From Arcuatula senhousia (Eukaryota; Mollusca; Bivalvia; Mytilida; Mytilidae): DNA of 64,000 nt. The translations under genes and the position numbers were made by a program. Positions 25,702-34,743 of this stretch are shown in pieces; position 1 is the first letter of the stretch; each line of letters begins with the position of its first letter. The stretch is from NCBI GenBank assembly GCA_963971305.1, contig OZ020307.1, positions 7,763,501 through 7,827,500 on the forward strand. Reading direction: 5' to 3'. The notes beneath the pieces were generated by a model. The model had not been told where the DNA came from and ran no database searches. It saw only the letters and a program-made list of their open reading frames with translations.

Positions 25702-28700
25702 CTATTCATCACTGTCTCCTTCCTCTTCTTCCATATCCTCTACAATACGGATCTTTGACTCACTTGCTTGGGATGGTCGCCTCAGTTCCTCAGCGTGACG
25801 ATTGATTTCTGCCTCTAAGTAAGCAAGATAACCATTCCAATCGATCGAGGTGATATCTAGAGCTGCAGTGGCAGAGCAACGGTGTTCCCTGCTAATTACT
25901 TCAGTCCCATCCTGCTTTTTCTCGCGTTTTGTAAACAATGTTAAGTTTATAACTTCCACTGTCGTTTCCTTGAACTCCTCTACCTTTTCGTCCTTCCTAT
26001 AATCTGTCTGGTCGTATGACGGACCAGGCCGTGGTTCGTCTGAGTCATCAATGAATACCTCATCTACGCTCTTTTCAGTCTCCCCTTCCTGTTGTGCAAG
26101 TACAACCTTCCTCTTAACCTGCTCGTCTGCCATGTCCTCATCGGAATCATCATACTCCTGGTCTAAGTTATCATCGGTCTCGCTATCTGATGTTGAATCG
26201 GCACATCGTCTGGGTCTTTTTGTCCCCTTCCTCAAGTTTTTCCTATTCATGCGGGTGAAATCACAGCCTGCAGAGTTAGCGTAAGATTCGGCGCGACTCT
26301 GCCCATGAGAAATCCGGAGATGTGTCGTTAAATTGTCCCTTCGAAAGAAGATATCATCGCAACCATTCACAGGACATAACAGAACTTTGGGATGTTCCTG
26401 GTGCACCTCGTTGATGTGGCGTCGAACGTTCTTTCTACTAGAATACTCCTTCCCGCAGTATTCACATCTACACCTCGGCATTTTGCTCAAACTTTCTATT
26501 ACGTAGTCTTGTAACTTCAAGGGTTGCCGCAGCTTTCGTTTTGGACGAAATGTGCCTTGGTTTTTCTGCGCATCCGAACTGCGCAATTTGGGGAGATTCG
26601 AATCTCCAGCACGGTTCCGGACCCCGGTCTCCGGCGATATGGAAGGGGGGTCCTGTGATATTTCATCATCATTATCTTGGGAATCTGGTTTTCCTGTGAC
26701 CCCATTCTCCTCAGATTTATCTGTTCCGACATTTTCGCTTACAAACTGACCTAGATTCGGGAATATGGCATCATCTAAGGCCATCGACCTTCTAAGCTGA
26801 TTGTTTGACAAAAACCAATCATTTTTCTTACTCCCGATATATGGTTTTAAATTATCACCGTGGACAATTGCTGGTACCGAATTTCTCGAGTATTTTATTT
26901 TAAAAATTATGTCGCTCAGTTTTTCAACAATGGTCCATGGACCCGTCCAGTGTCTCGCAATTTTTAATTTTCTCCCAACAATATTCTTCTTCTGGTTCCT
27001 CCAAACCATATCACCAACATTATAGGTTTTAGTTCTTACGTTCAGATCGTACGATGTTTTCTGTCGTTCAGCGGCTTGCCCTAGGTGTTCTCGACCCAAC
27101 TTATGGATTCTTCTCAGTCTTTCCTCCAGTCCAACTACGTACTCTGTAGCAAATCTTCCTTCTACATGGTCGTCTATTCTCTCAGTTATAAAATCCAGGG
27201 GAAACCTCATCTCTTCGCCAAAAACCATCCTGTGAGGGGATATTCCCGTACTTTCATGTGGCGTTGAGTTGTATACCATGACTATGGAATCTAGGTAATC
27301 GTCCCAATTTCTTTGGTCGCTCTTAATATACTTTGAGAGCATTTCATTTATGGTTTTATTCATTCTCTCGATCATTCCGTCGGACCGAGGGTGTAGTGGA
27401 GTGGTCCTCGTCTTATGGATGTCAAGAAATTTGCAAAGTTCTTGGAAAATTGCGCTTTCGTATTGACGTCCTTGGTCTGAGTGTAGTTCTTCTGGGCACC
27501 CATATCGCTTTATCCACCCTCGAAAGATCGTGTCTGCTACTGTAACGGCTTGGATATCTGGTATAGCATAAGCTTCTGTTAATTTCGTGAAATAATCGCC
27601 AACCACGAGAATATAGCGATTTCCCTTGTCTGTTATAGGCATTGGACCGGCTATATCCGTCGCTACTCTTTCAAATGCGGCTCCAACTAAATAAGATTTC
27701 ATGAGATGTCGTTTTCTAAAGGCTGGATTCTTTCGCTCTCCACATATTTCACATGCATTGACATAGTCTTTCACCGATTTCTGCATATTTCTCCAAAAGA
27801 ATGGGCATAATTTGGCCTTCTCAAAAGTTTTCTTGATTCCTTGGTGTCCGGCGGTTCTTGCATTGTGTAAGTAGTATAGTATGTGCGGCACGAGTATGAC
27901 AGGTACGCATATTTTCCACTTCAATGTATCGTCGGCTTCTTCCCACCAACGGCATAGCACACCGTTTTTGACGTCTATACGCTCCCAATTGGCTACATAA
28001 AACTTGTACTCTTTACTTTTACTGCTAAAATCCTCCCGTGTAGGTTTTTCTGAATTTGAAATTTTTAATTTTAAAATTTCTCCGATGGTATCATCTTCTT
28101 CTTGCATCTTCCTGATTAATTCAATATCACTTAAATCAACTGATGGAATTTTCTTTGGTGTTGCTGGTTTCGGTCTGTTGGGTTTCCTCCCCCTCCTTAA
28201 AACTACTGCTTCTCCCGAAGCATCATCAGGATCTGGCTGGGGCTGGACCCCTTGGGACCCTACTAATGACCCCAAGTCCGGCTGGACCCCTGGGGATCCG
28301 ACCAAGGTTCCCAAGTATGGCTGGACCCCGGACTCCTTTGAGGTGTCCGTGTCCGATCCGTCAGATACCATATCTATAGAGTCCTCTCGTAAGCACTCCT
28401 TCATTCCATTGACTTCTGACCTCTGAGGACCTGTATATTCGTATCCCCAGGGCATCTCGCATTGCTTGCAAACATCTCCAACTGGTGTTACTAATCTGGA
28501 AAGTGCATCAGCATTACCATGTCTGGTTCCTGGACGGTGTTGGATCTCCATGTGGTATGGACTCAGTTGCTGTATCCAACGATGGATTTGTCCGTCTGGT
28601 TCTTTAAATCTGCTTAACCACGTCAAGGATCCGTGATCTGTTCGTAGTAGAAATTTTCTTCCTAACAGGTAGTGTTTAAAATACTTCGTGAAGTATACTA

Positions 28701-30810
28701 CGGCTAGCATTTCCCTTCTTGTTACACAATAGTTGCGCTCTGGTTTATCAAGGCAACGGCTAGCATAGGCAATTACCCTTTCTTTTCCTTCCTGGACCTG
28801 CGACAATACAGCTCCAATTGCGTAGGCGCTGGCGTCTGTATCAAGGATAAATTGGCTTCCATCAGGTTGTGGAAAGGCTAGTATTGGCGTTGATATCAAC
28901 CTACTCTTCAGCTCTTCAAAGCTCTGCTGGCATTCCTTCGTCCAGACAAATTTATTATCCTTCTTGGTCAGGTCAAATAACGGCTTGGCAATCTTGGAAA
29001 ATGACTGGACGTATTTCCTGTAATACGAAGCTAATCCCAGGAAACTCCTAGTCTGGGTAACTGTCGTTGGTCTTGGCATTTCTTTTACTGCAGCTATCTT
29101 CATAGGATCTGTCTTTATTCCTTCCTTAGATACTACGTGCCCAAGAAACGAAATCTCTTTTTGGAACAGGTGGCATTTCTTTGGTTTTAATTTTAGGCCT
29201 GCTCCCGACAATCTATCACATACTTTCTGCAAGTTTTGAATGTGATGTTCAAATGATTTTCCTATTACAACTACGTCGTCCAAGTATAATATGGCGATGT
29301 TCCATTGTAATCCAGTTAACGTCTTTTCGATGATGCGCTCAAATGTGCTAGCTGCATTGCACAACCCAAATGGCATAGTCGTAAATTGGTATAGGCCTCC
29401 TCTTGGTGTGGCGAAGGCTGTTTTGCTCTTGTCTTCTTCTGCCATTGGTACTTGGTGGTACGCCATATCAAGGTCCAAGGACGAAAACCACTCCGCTCCT
29501 TCCAAAGAGTCCAAGTTTTCATCTATCCTCGTCAGTGGGTAGGCGTCCTTGATAGTCTTCTCATTCAGGGTCCGGTAGTCCACGCACATCCTCCACGTGC
29601 CATCCTTCTTCTGGACCATTACTGTTTGTGAGGACCACGGACTTGTTGATTTCTCTATGAGACCTTTATCTTCCAACTTCTTTATCTCTTCTTCTAACGC
29701 TTGCCTTTTGTACAGGGGGACTCGTCTCGGTGGTTCTCTAACAGGTTTCTCGTCTTTGAGCTTTATTCTGTGCACTCCTGCGTTGGTCCTACCAACTTCA
29801 CCCGGTCTGGCAAAGCAATCTTGATTCTTCACCATAAAATGTTTTAACTTCTCTTTCTGGTGTTCGTCAAGGTGTTCGCACCCTTTCTTGTAAACGGGTA
29901 CCATATGATCTGGAATCTCTTTATCTCCATGTCCCTCCGTTACTTCTTCTATTTCATCTCCTACTAACAGTCCTTCCAGGCGTACTGAAGGTCCAATCCT
30001 GGCTACAGGCGTAAAAATTGCTATGTGCGTATGCTTGTATACTCGCACATCATGCGAACATGGATTGTAGACTCTAGCAAAAACTACATCGTTGGCAGCA
30101 TCTACCAATGTATTGGCCAATGCCAACCCATGACGCTCCAAAAAGGTGCGCTCAGGGGTCAAAATACCAACTGAACTAGAGCTACCAGGACCCCGGGTCC
30201 GGCCTGCCAAGCCAGTCTTAATTACTGCCTCGTGCCCCGACGGTACCATAATCGTCTGGAGGGCGACGACTCGAGCTGCCCTGGTTCCTCTACTTCCGCC
30301 TTCAAAAGGCGTCCTGCTTCCCTTTATAATGAAACTGGATTCGTCGTGGTCCCAGTTGCATCTGTATCTAACTATAAAATCTTCTCCTATCAAATTATTC
30401 CGCACCCCACCAACAACAATTTCATGGGGGTACACATGGTCTCCAAACATAATGTTCATACATGCACGACCATAACACATCAACTTCTGTCCACTGGCTG
30501 TTACGTAACTGCTATCCATCTCTTCGAGTTCTGGTTTACTCAGCATCATATCAAATGTCTCTTTCGTAATGAAAGTGCTCTTTGCACCAGTGTCTATCTT
30601 CCACTCAACCGGTACTCCTTCTATCTGTCCACGTACCAACATTCCGGTCGCCCTGCAAACCCTCACAGGTTCCGAATCTTCTTCGGAGGTAGGGGTCCTG
30701 CATGCTCCGGTCTTCTCTGGATCCTCTTCTTCATCATGGCACTCTGGCCTATCCTCATCTCGCTTACGTCTGGTCCACTTCCTGTGGAATCTTGCAACTC
30801 CTATCTGCAT
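25702..30810 (-). CDS. pol: Gypsy Pol polyprotein with C-terminal C2H2 zinc fingers
   Basis: A 1,702-residue frame from the first Met; the frame stays open upstream into the gag end, so it is probably made as a Gag-Pol fusion by -1 frameshifting. Domains in order: aspartic protease with DTG at residues 73-75 and LIGEDF near 140; reverse transcriptase at about 360-640 with YLDD at 509-512; RNase H at about 655-772 with DTDAS; a linker at 780-930 holding three copies of a GVQP-type motif; integrase with an HHCC zinc-binding region (about 982-1023) and catalytic D1052, D1112 and E1148, the last two separated by 35 residues; and a GPY/F-like module near 1290 (GPW here). After the usual Gypsy end come two C2H2 fingers (C1449, C1452, H1465, H1470; C1479, C1484, H1497, H1502), an acidic stretch and an unrecognised tail. 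All key residues are present and there is no internal stop. Confidence 0.97.
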   Translation of the reverse strand: MQIGVARFHRKWTRRKRDEDRPECHDEEEDPEKTGACRTPTSEEDSEPVRVCRATGMLVRGQIEGVPVEWKIDTGAKSTFITKETFDMMLSKPELEEMDSSYVTASGQKLMCYGRACMNIMFGDHVYPHEIVVGGVRNNLIGEDFIVRYRCNWDHDESSFIIKGSRTPFEGGSRGTRAARVVALQTIMVPSGHEAVIKTGLAGRTRGPGSSSSVGILTPERTFLERHGLALANTLVDAANDVVFARVYNPCSHDVRVYKHTHIAIFTPVARIGPSVRLEGLLVGDEIEEVTEGHGDKEIPDHMVPVYKKGCEHLDEHQKEKLKHFMVKNQDCFARPGEVGRTNAGVHRIKLKDEKPVREPPRRVPLYKRQALEEEIKKLEDKGLIEKSTSPWSSQTVMVQKKDGTWRMCVDYRTLNEKTIKDAYPLTRIDENLDSLEGAEWFSSLDLDMAYHQVPMAEEDKSKTAFATPRGGLYQFTTMPFGLCNAASTFERIIEKTLTGLQWNIAILYLDDVVVIGKSFEHHIQNLQKVCDRLSGAGLKLKPKKCHLFQKEISFLGHVVSKEGIKTDPMKIAAVKEMPRPTTVTQTRSFLGLASYYRKYVQSFSKIAKPLFDLTKKDNKFVWTKECQQSFEELKSRLISTPILAFPQPDGSQFILDTDASAYAIGAVLSQVQEGKERVIAYASRCLDKPERNYCVTRREMLAVVYFTKYFKHYLLGRKFLLRTDHGSLTWLSRFKEPDGQIHRWIQQLSPYHMEIQHRPGTRHGNADALSRLVTPVGDVCKQCEMPWGYEYTGPQRSEVNGMKECLREDSIDMVSDGSDTDTSKESGVQPYLGTLVGSPGVQPDLGSLVGSQGVQPQPDPDDASGEAVVLRRGRKPNRPKPATPKKIPSVDLSDIELIRKMQEEDDTIGEILKLKISNSEKPTREDFSSKSKEYKFYVANWERIDVKNGVLCRWWEEADDTLKWKICVPVILVPHILYYLHNARTAGHQGIKKTFEKAKLCPFFWRNMQKSVKDYVNACEICGERKNPAFRKRHLMKSYLVGAAFERVATDIAGPMPITDKGNRYILVVGDYFTKLTEAYAIPDIQAVTVADTIFRGWIKRYGCPEELHSDQGRQYESAIFQELCKFLDIHKTRTTPLHPRSDGMIERMNKTINEMLSKYIKSDQRNWDDYLDSIVMVYNSTPHESTGISPHRMVFGEEMRFPLDFITERIDDHVEGRFATEYVVGLEERLRRIHKLGREHLGQAAERQKTSYDLNVRTKTYNVGDMVWRNQKKNIVGRKLKIARHWTGPWTIVEKLSDIIFKIKYSRNSVPAIVHGDNLKPYIGSKKNDWFLSNNQLRRSMALDDAIFPNLGQFVSENVGTDKSEENGVTGKPDSQDNDDEISQDPPSISPETGVRNRAGDSNLPKLRSSDAQKNQGTFRPKRKLRQPLKLQDYVIESLSKMPRCRCEYCGKEYSSRKNVRRHINEVHQEHPKVLLCPVNGCDDIFFRRDNLTTHLRISHGQSRAESYANSAGCDFTRMNRKNLRKGTKRPRRCADSTSDSETDDNLDQEYDDSDEDMADEQVKRKVVLAQQEGETEKSVDEVFIDDSDEPRPGPSYDQTDYRKDEKVEEFKETTVEVINLTLFTKREKKQDGTEVISREHRCSATAALDITSIDWNGYLAYLEAEINRHAEELRRPSQASESKIRIVEDMEEEEGDSDE

Positions 30811-30866
30811 TTCTCTCTCAGGCCCTCTCTTCCTGACCGATACCTGGCCCTCGGTACCGGTCCATC

Positions 30867-32528
30867 TTAGTTTAACGGCTTTGAATTGGATCCTCCAGGG
30901 GCCACCCTTGTAGGACCCCCGGGGTCCTGCAGACCTCCTTGCTGGACCCTAGGCACTCCTCTGTCACGACCATATCCGCGGTAATAAGGCCTTCCTCGAG
31001 GTGCTGGTCCGAACTCTTGCGGGTATCTTCTGTATTGGTGCGCACCATTATTATCAAATTGTCTGCCTCCAGAACCCTCCCTTGGGGACTCCTCAGCATT
31101 AGTTATCATATCCATCCCGCCATATTTATCTCTGACCTCATAAACTCCTCGGTTTATAGGTTTCTCCTTAGCTAGCTCCTTCTCCCCAACTCTTAGGCAC
31201 TCCTCCTGCATAGCGTTTATTACAGCCTCTTGCAGAGTTTTTGGCCTCGTCCTCTTAACCGCTAGCCTAAATTCTTCTGCTTGTCCACATTTGTCTAAGA
31301 ATGCTTTTATTGCATTTTCCTCTACTATATCTGGATTTTCGGGATATGCCCTCCTGTACAGGTCTTCTATCGCCTGCCCAAAATCTCGCAAAGACTCTCC
31401 GGTCTGCCTCTTTCTAAGCTTCGCATCTGCAATATACCGCTCCTTCATGGCTGTATGGCCAAACCTCTCCTCCATCTTCTGCTTAAGTCTACCATAATCT
31501 CTCTGAAACACCAGGGGCAATCCATACGCGAACGTTTCTGCCTGGCCACGCAAAGTACTTAGGAGTACTCGCCTTGATTTCTCTGGTCCCCATGCGTTTA
31601 ATTCTGCCAGGTTTTCAAAGTACTGTAGGAACTCAGTCCATACATCTGTGTTACTGCCAGAGAATGTCCTCCTAACCGGATATTCCGACATATGGTGGGT
31701 GCTCTGTGGCTCCTGCTGTCTTTCTATCCGTCGATCATCTCTCTTCTCGGCATCCTTCTCCTTCTCTTTGGTGTACGGATATGGTGTATCCTGTCTTCGC
31801 ACTGTTGTCGCATTTCCTCCTTTTGGACCTACTGGAAAACTAGCTGATCCTGCTGGGGTCCACGGATACCCTCCGGTCATTGTCTCCATTTGGCTCAAGC
31901 TCGAGCCATTGGTAACAACATCCGATCGCTGAGGTATCTCTCCCTGCATCCAGTTACCATCGTCTTCATTGTCATCTTCGTCCCATGGTTCGTCGTGACT
32001 CCTCCGGGTCCTATGTCCGTAACGATTGGCTCCTCTGGGCGTCCTTCTGCAGAAAACCCACAGAAACTTCAGAAGCATCGCCAGTATCGTCACTCCTATT
32101 ACCGCTAGCAACCCATTCATGACATACTGCTGGGATAGCTGAACAATTCTATTCTCCGGGAAGTAAGTCCATGTAAACGCCACACAACAGCAACTCAAGG
32201 CTAGAATCACAATCCATACTAGCCAAAACGTACACCAACTGCTTGGTTCCGTCTCCGTATCTGCTTCGCCATCACTATCAAGTTGAACACGCGTGCCTAG
32301 TCTGCTTACATTCGTCCGGGGAGTCCTCCCACTGTAAACGTCTCTAGGGGTCCTGGGTGATGGTGTACCTCCAATACCTGAATCTGGGGTGAATAATTGT
32401 GTCTTAGAAAAATCTGGTCTTACCTTGGGTGACATGCCAGTCTGATAAGAATTTCTCCTTTTAATCCTAGGAGTATCCATAGCACAAATAAACAGGAACA
32501 CTAATCTCCAATAAAGCAAAATTGTCAA
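30867..32528 (-). CDS. gag: Gypsy Gag-like structural protein with two predicted membrane segments
   Basis: A 553-residue frame upstream of pol. Residues about 295-455 look like a retrotransposon Gag capsid domain (WTEFLQYFENLAELN onward). The C-terminus is rich in Arg and Gly (about 500-545) and no CCHC zinc knuckle is visible, so RNA binding may rely on the Arg-Gly tail. Unusually, two hydrophobic stretches lie at about 98-122 and 136-159, flanked by basic residues, and look like membrane segments. The first Met lies only 12 bp from the primer site and opens a further hydrophobic run; Met17 (codon at 32478-32480) is a plausible alternative start. The frame ends at TAA (30867-30869), directly after a slippery heptamer, and pol continues in the -1 frame. 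Confidence 0.9.
   Translation of the reverse strand: MTILLYWRLVFLFICAMDTPRIKRRNSYQTGMSPKVRPDFSKTQLFTPDSGIGGTPSPRTPRDVYSGRTPRTNVSRLGTRVQLDSDGEADTETEPSSWCTFWLVWIVILALSCCCVAFTWTYFPENRIVQLSQQYVMNGLLAVIGVTILAMLLKFLWVFCRRTPRGANRYGHRTRRSHDEPWDEDDNEDDGNWMQGEIPQRSDVVTNGSSLSQMETMTGGYPWTPAGSASFPVGPKGGNATTVRRQDTPYPYTKEKEKDAEKRDDRRIERQQEPQSTHHMSEYPVRRTFSGSNTDVWTEFLQYFENLAELNAWGPEKSRRVLLSTLRGQAETFAYGLPLVFQRDYGRLKQKMEERFGHTAMKERYIADAKLRKRQTGESLRDFGQAIEDLYRRAYPENPDIVEENAIKAFLDKCGQAEEFRLAVKRTRPKTLQEAVINAMQEECLRVGEKELAKEKPINRGVYEVRDKYGGMDMITNAEESPREGSGGRQFDNNGAHQYRRYPQEFGPAPRGRPYYRGYGRDRGVPRVQQGGLQDPGGPTRVAPGGSNSKPLN
30870..30876 (-). promoter_or_regulatory. Putative -1 ribosomal frameshift site (G TTA AAC)
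   Basis: On the coding strand gag ends CCG TTA AAC TAA. The heptamer G TTA AAC is in the right phase for -1 slippage and lies directly before the gag stop. A one-base backward shift enters the pol frame, which is open from this point to its stop at 25702. GUUAAAC is a known natural slippery sequence, used by arteriviruses. I could not test for a stimulatory structure downstream. Confidence 0.75.
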
Positions 32529-32540
32529 GTCTCACAAATG

Positions 32541-32558
32541 ATCCCACCGCTGCCACCA
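32541..32558 (-). promoter_or_regulatory. Primer-binding site matching tRNA-Leu
   Basis: One base inside the 5' LTR, the plus strand reads ATCCCACCGCTGCCACCA. From memory this equals the last 18 bases, CCA included, of animal tRNA-Leu of the AAG/UAG type. On the element strand it is therefore a perfect 18-bp complement to a tRNA 3' end and should prime minus-strand DNA synthesis. Confidence 0.85.
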
Positions 32559-32559
32559 A

Positions 32560-33533
32560 TGTGACGAAAAAGAGAAGCGGGGGGGAACAGGAACGTAAAA
32601 TACGGAATGTCTAATGTTGTACACAAAAGTTAGTTGTGATGACGACTGCCCTTTAGTACGACTTCGACGACTTATGCTAGTGCTGGTGCTCTCTTTTATG
32701 CAAGTAATCTCCAGTAGCGTGAGAAAGGAGAGTTCTTGGTCACATAAATTTATATTTCGTGGATCCTTGTGAAGTCTGGCAACTTACTTTCACAAGATAA
32801 AGAGTCAATGTTCAGTAAACTTGTATTGATGAAATATGCATGAAATATGTACACAATTTAACAATCCACCCCGATACGCAGATCGGTATATTAGAGTAAT
32901 ACGGACGGACTAATATAAATTCCAAGCAGTAAAACAAATAAAAGTGGCTGACTACAGCTTAACGTAAATAAGAGCTATTCCGAGCTAGCAAGACTAAAGA
33001 ATAAAGTTAACCTGCCTATTTATACCAAGTCAATTAAGTCTATTTTCTGATGCAATGAATCTGATGAAATAGATTCTGATGCAAGAATTATGGACCCTGG
33101 GGTCCTCCCAGTAGGACCCTTCAGGACCCTACTAGGACTCCAGAGTACCAAATATCAATGACCTAGAGTTCCAAGTAAACAACATATATACTAAAACAAC
33201 CCAAATGGACTCTAGTTAACTCCCAACAATCATAAATGTAGATACCTAAAGCAGGACCCACATAATATTGAAAGGACTCCCAGGATGCCTAACAGGACCC
33301 TTGGAGTAACCTAATAACCTAGTTTACAGACACATATGGTTGACCTAATTCAAAACATAAAGTGATGAAATTCTAGCAAACACAGCATGATACTGCTAAT
33401 ATTAGCTAAACAAAATTACACATGATGAAATATTATGAACTTTGAAACCCTGAGTATGTAAAATACAATTTCGAACACAAATATCTATGGATATAGAAAA
33501 AGGGGGGAAAGACTGTCAGCAAAATTCACTACA
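32560..33533 (-). repeat. 5' LTR of the Gypsy element
   Basis: A 974-bp LTR with TG...CA ends, identical by eye to 23979-24952. It is followed, in element orientation, by the tRNA-Leu primer site and then gag. Identity of the two LTRs implies a recent insertion, because both are copied from one template at integration. Confidence 0.95.
33017..33024 (-). promoter_or_regulatory. Possible TATA box in the 5' LTR
   Basis: The element strand reads TATAAATA here, followed by GGCAGG. This is the best TATA-like match I found in the LTR and would put the RNA start near 32990, leaving about 430 bp of R and U5. The same motif sits in the other LTR at the corresponding place. Assignment rests on the motif only. 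Confidence 0.4.
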
Positions 33534-33537
33534 ATAC
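33534..33537. other. Target-site duplication, right copy (ATAC)
   Basis: Second copy of the ATAC found at 23975-23978. The satellite sequence resumes at 33538 exactly where it stopped. Confidence 0.85.
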
Positions 33538-33742
33538 TATTTTATTTGAAAATGCAATTTTCTCATTTCTAAAAGTTAATGATGTCATAGTGTGGTGTCT
33601 TACCATCAATAAGAGCCAAAAGTTAGAAACAAATGCTTGAAAATGAATGCTGCAAACAACACAGAGAAAAGGCACTATATTTTAATAGCATCCATGTTTT
33701 GACGTCCACCCGCGCAAGAACTTACAATACAAGACTGGTACC
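33538..33742. repeat. Macrosatellite unit 14, right part of the split module
   Basis: The last 205 bp of the terminal 467-bp module, ending GACTGGTACC. Instead of the spacer that follows this module in every other unit, the inverted terminal repeat of the DIRS-like element begins at the next base. This is the right edge of the satellite. Confidence 0.93.
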
Positions 33743-33804
33743 ACCTGACTTCCGGTAATACCAGACCTGCATGCCTCATTATTCTTCTCGGCGCACGAAG
33801 GACA
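33743..33804 (+). repeat. Left inverted terminal repeat of the DIRS-like element
   Basis: Bases 33743-33784 are the exact reverse complement of 62774-62815, and similarity continues to 33804 (against 62755) with small differences. The right-hand copy extends a further 124 bp outward, which the left end lacks, so the left end may be truncated where it meets the satellite. Confidence 0.9.
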
Positions 33805-33832
33805 AGACGTCCTTCATTCAGCTCCGTAACTC

Positions 33833-34743
33833 ATGGCTGAGAACGAGCAGGTTAGTTCGGCCGTCGAGTCTAATGACGAACAACAGGAAGAGCAAAGCGC
33901 TCGTTGTTCGGGTAAACAAAAAACCACAAAAAAACGTAGACGTTCAAAGTATGAACAGTTGGAAGAAAAGTGGAATGAAAAGTTCGTGGATTTAGAAACG
34001 AACTTAGATAAAAAGCTTGATGGTTTCTTTGATAAAATGGGAAATATGATGTCAAGCATGCAACTTGCCACAGCCAGTACTGAACGTTCACAAAGAGCGT
34101 CACATAGTACAGTAGGGTCACAAAGACCTGAAGTTAGTAGCAATGATATGGAGTCACAAAGACCTATACTAGCCATACCTTCTACATCAAAAGGACCACA
34201 AAGGCCAATTGATTTGTTAGAAGACGAATTCTCTAGAAGTCCAGCAAGGGTAAGTGATATTTATACCCATTCTGGTAGTGATCTCGATGATCAATTGTCT
34301 TTACAACCAAGACTTAGTGAAAGGGTTGATCTTGACAGTTCTTACAGTGAGGACATGTCTGCTAATGAAAATGAAAAAGACAATGATAATTCAAATGACA
34401 AAAGTAAAAAAGGTCTTTTTGAAATTTTCGGTGAAGACGCTTTGACAAACAAAGCTGTCAAGAAAACTGGGATCGAGATTGACGAGTCTCAGAAACAGGT
34501 GTTGTTAGGAAGTTGGAGAACTGATAATCCTAATAAATTAACGGCTTTCCCAGAGGAAGTTTTAGATTCTTTTCCTGTTGACAATGACACTGAAAAGTTT
34601 CTTGAAGTACCGACACTAGATCATATTATTGAAACTTGTTTAGTCCGAAAATATGGTAAAAAGGCAGCGTTTACTACTGCTGGAAAGTTTCTCTTTTCTC
34701 AACCATATAAGGAGGTATTTAAATGGTCTATAATGATCCTTAA
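33833..34743 (+). pseudogene. DIRS-like Gag, N-terminal part (interrupted)
   Basis: An ATG at 33833, shortly after the inverted repeat, opens a frame rich in Glu, Lys, Ser and Gln. Its first 70 residues include a charged, probably coiled-coil stretch. A second, more ordered region (about residues 190-300) carries the only part that resembles Gag proteins of DIRS elements. About 303 codons are element sequence; the frame then enters the giant insertion and ends at 34822 after some 26 foreign codons. The remainder of gag lies beyond 58822. Function is inferred from position ahead of RT, not from a clear domain. Confidence 0.75.
34740..34743. other. TTAA at the left edge of the giant insertion
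   Basis: TTAA here and at 58822-58825 flank the 24,078-bp insertion. Both sit in the hexamer CTTAAG. One copy would be the original gag sequence, as expected for transposons that duplicate TTAA. Confidence 0.8.

Larger units (their letters stand above)
23979..33533 (-). mobile_element. Ty3/Gypsy LTR retrotransposon, apparently intact
   Basis: A 9,555-bp element on the minus strand, inserted in the last module of the satellite. In element order it has a 5' LTR (32560-33533), a primer site matching a tRNA-Leu 3' end, gag, pol overlapping in the -1 frame, an AT-rich 3' untranslated region, a purine tract and a 3' LTR (23979-24952). The order protease, RT, RNase H, integrase places it in Ty3/Gypsy (Metaviridae-like). 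The LTRs begin TG and end CA and look identical over their full 974 bp; flanking ATAC is the target duplication. Both reading frames are open. There is no env-like third frame. It appears very young and may be capable of movement. Confidence 0.96.

Noticed and set aside
28004..30913. Plus-strand open frames opposite Pol (for example 30232-30870 and 28004-28426)
   Set aside because: They are antisense shadows of a strongly supported polyprotein and show no independent domain.
1838..33746. ACCT flanking both edges of the whole satellite as a target duplication
   Set aside because: A 4-bp match is weak, and the right-hand ACCT is part of the DIRS inverted repeat, present in its other copy too.
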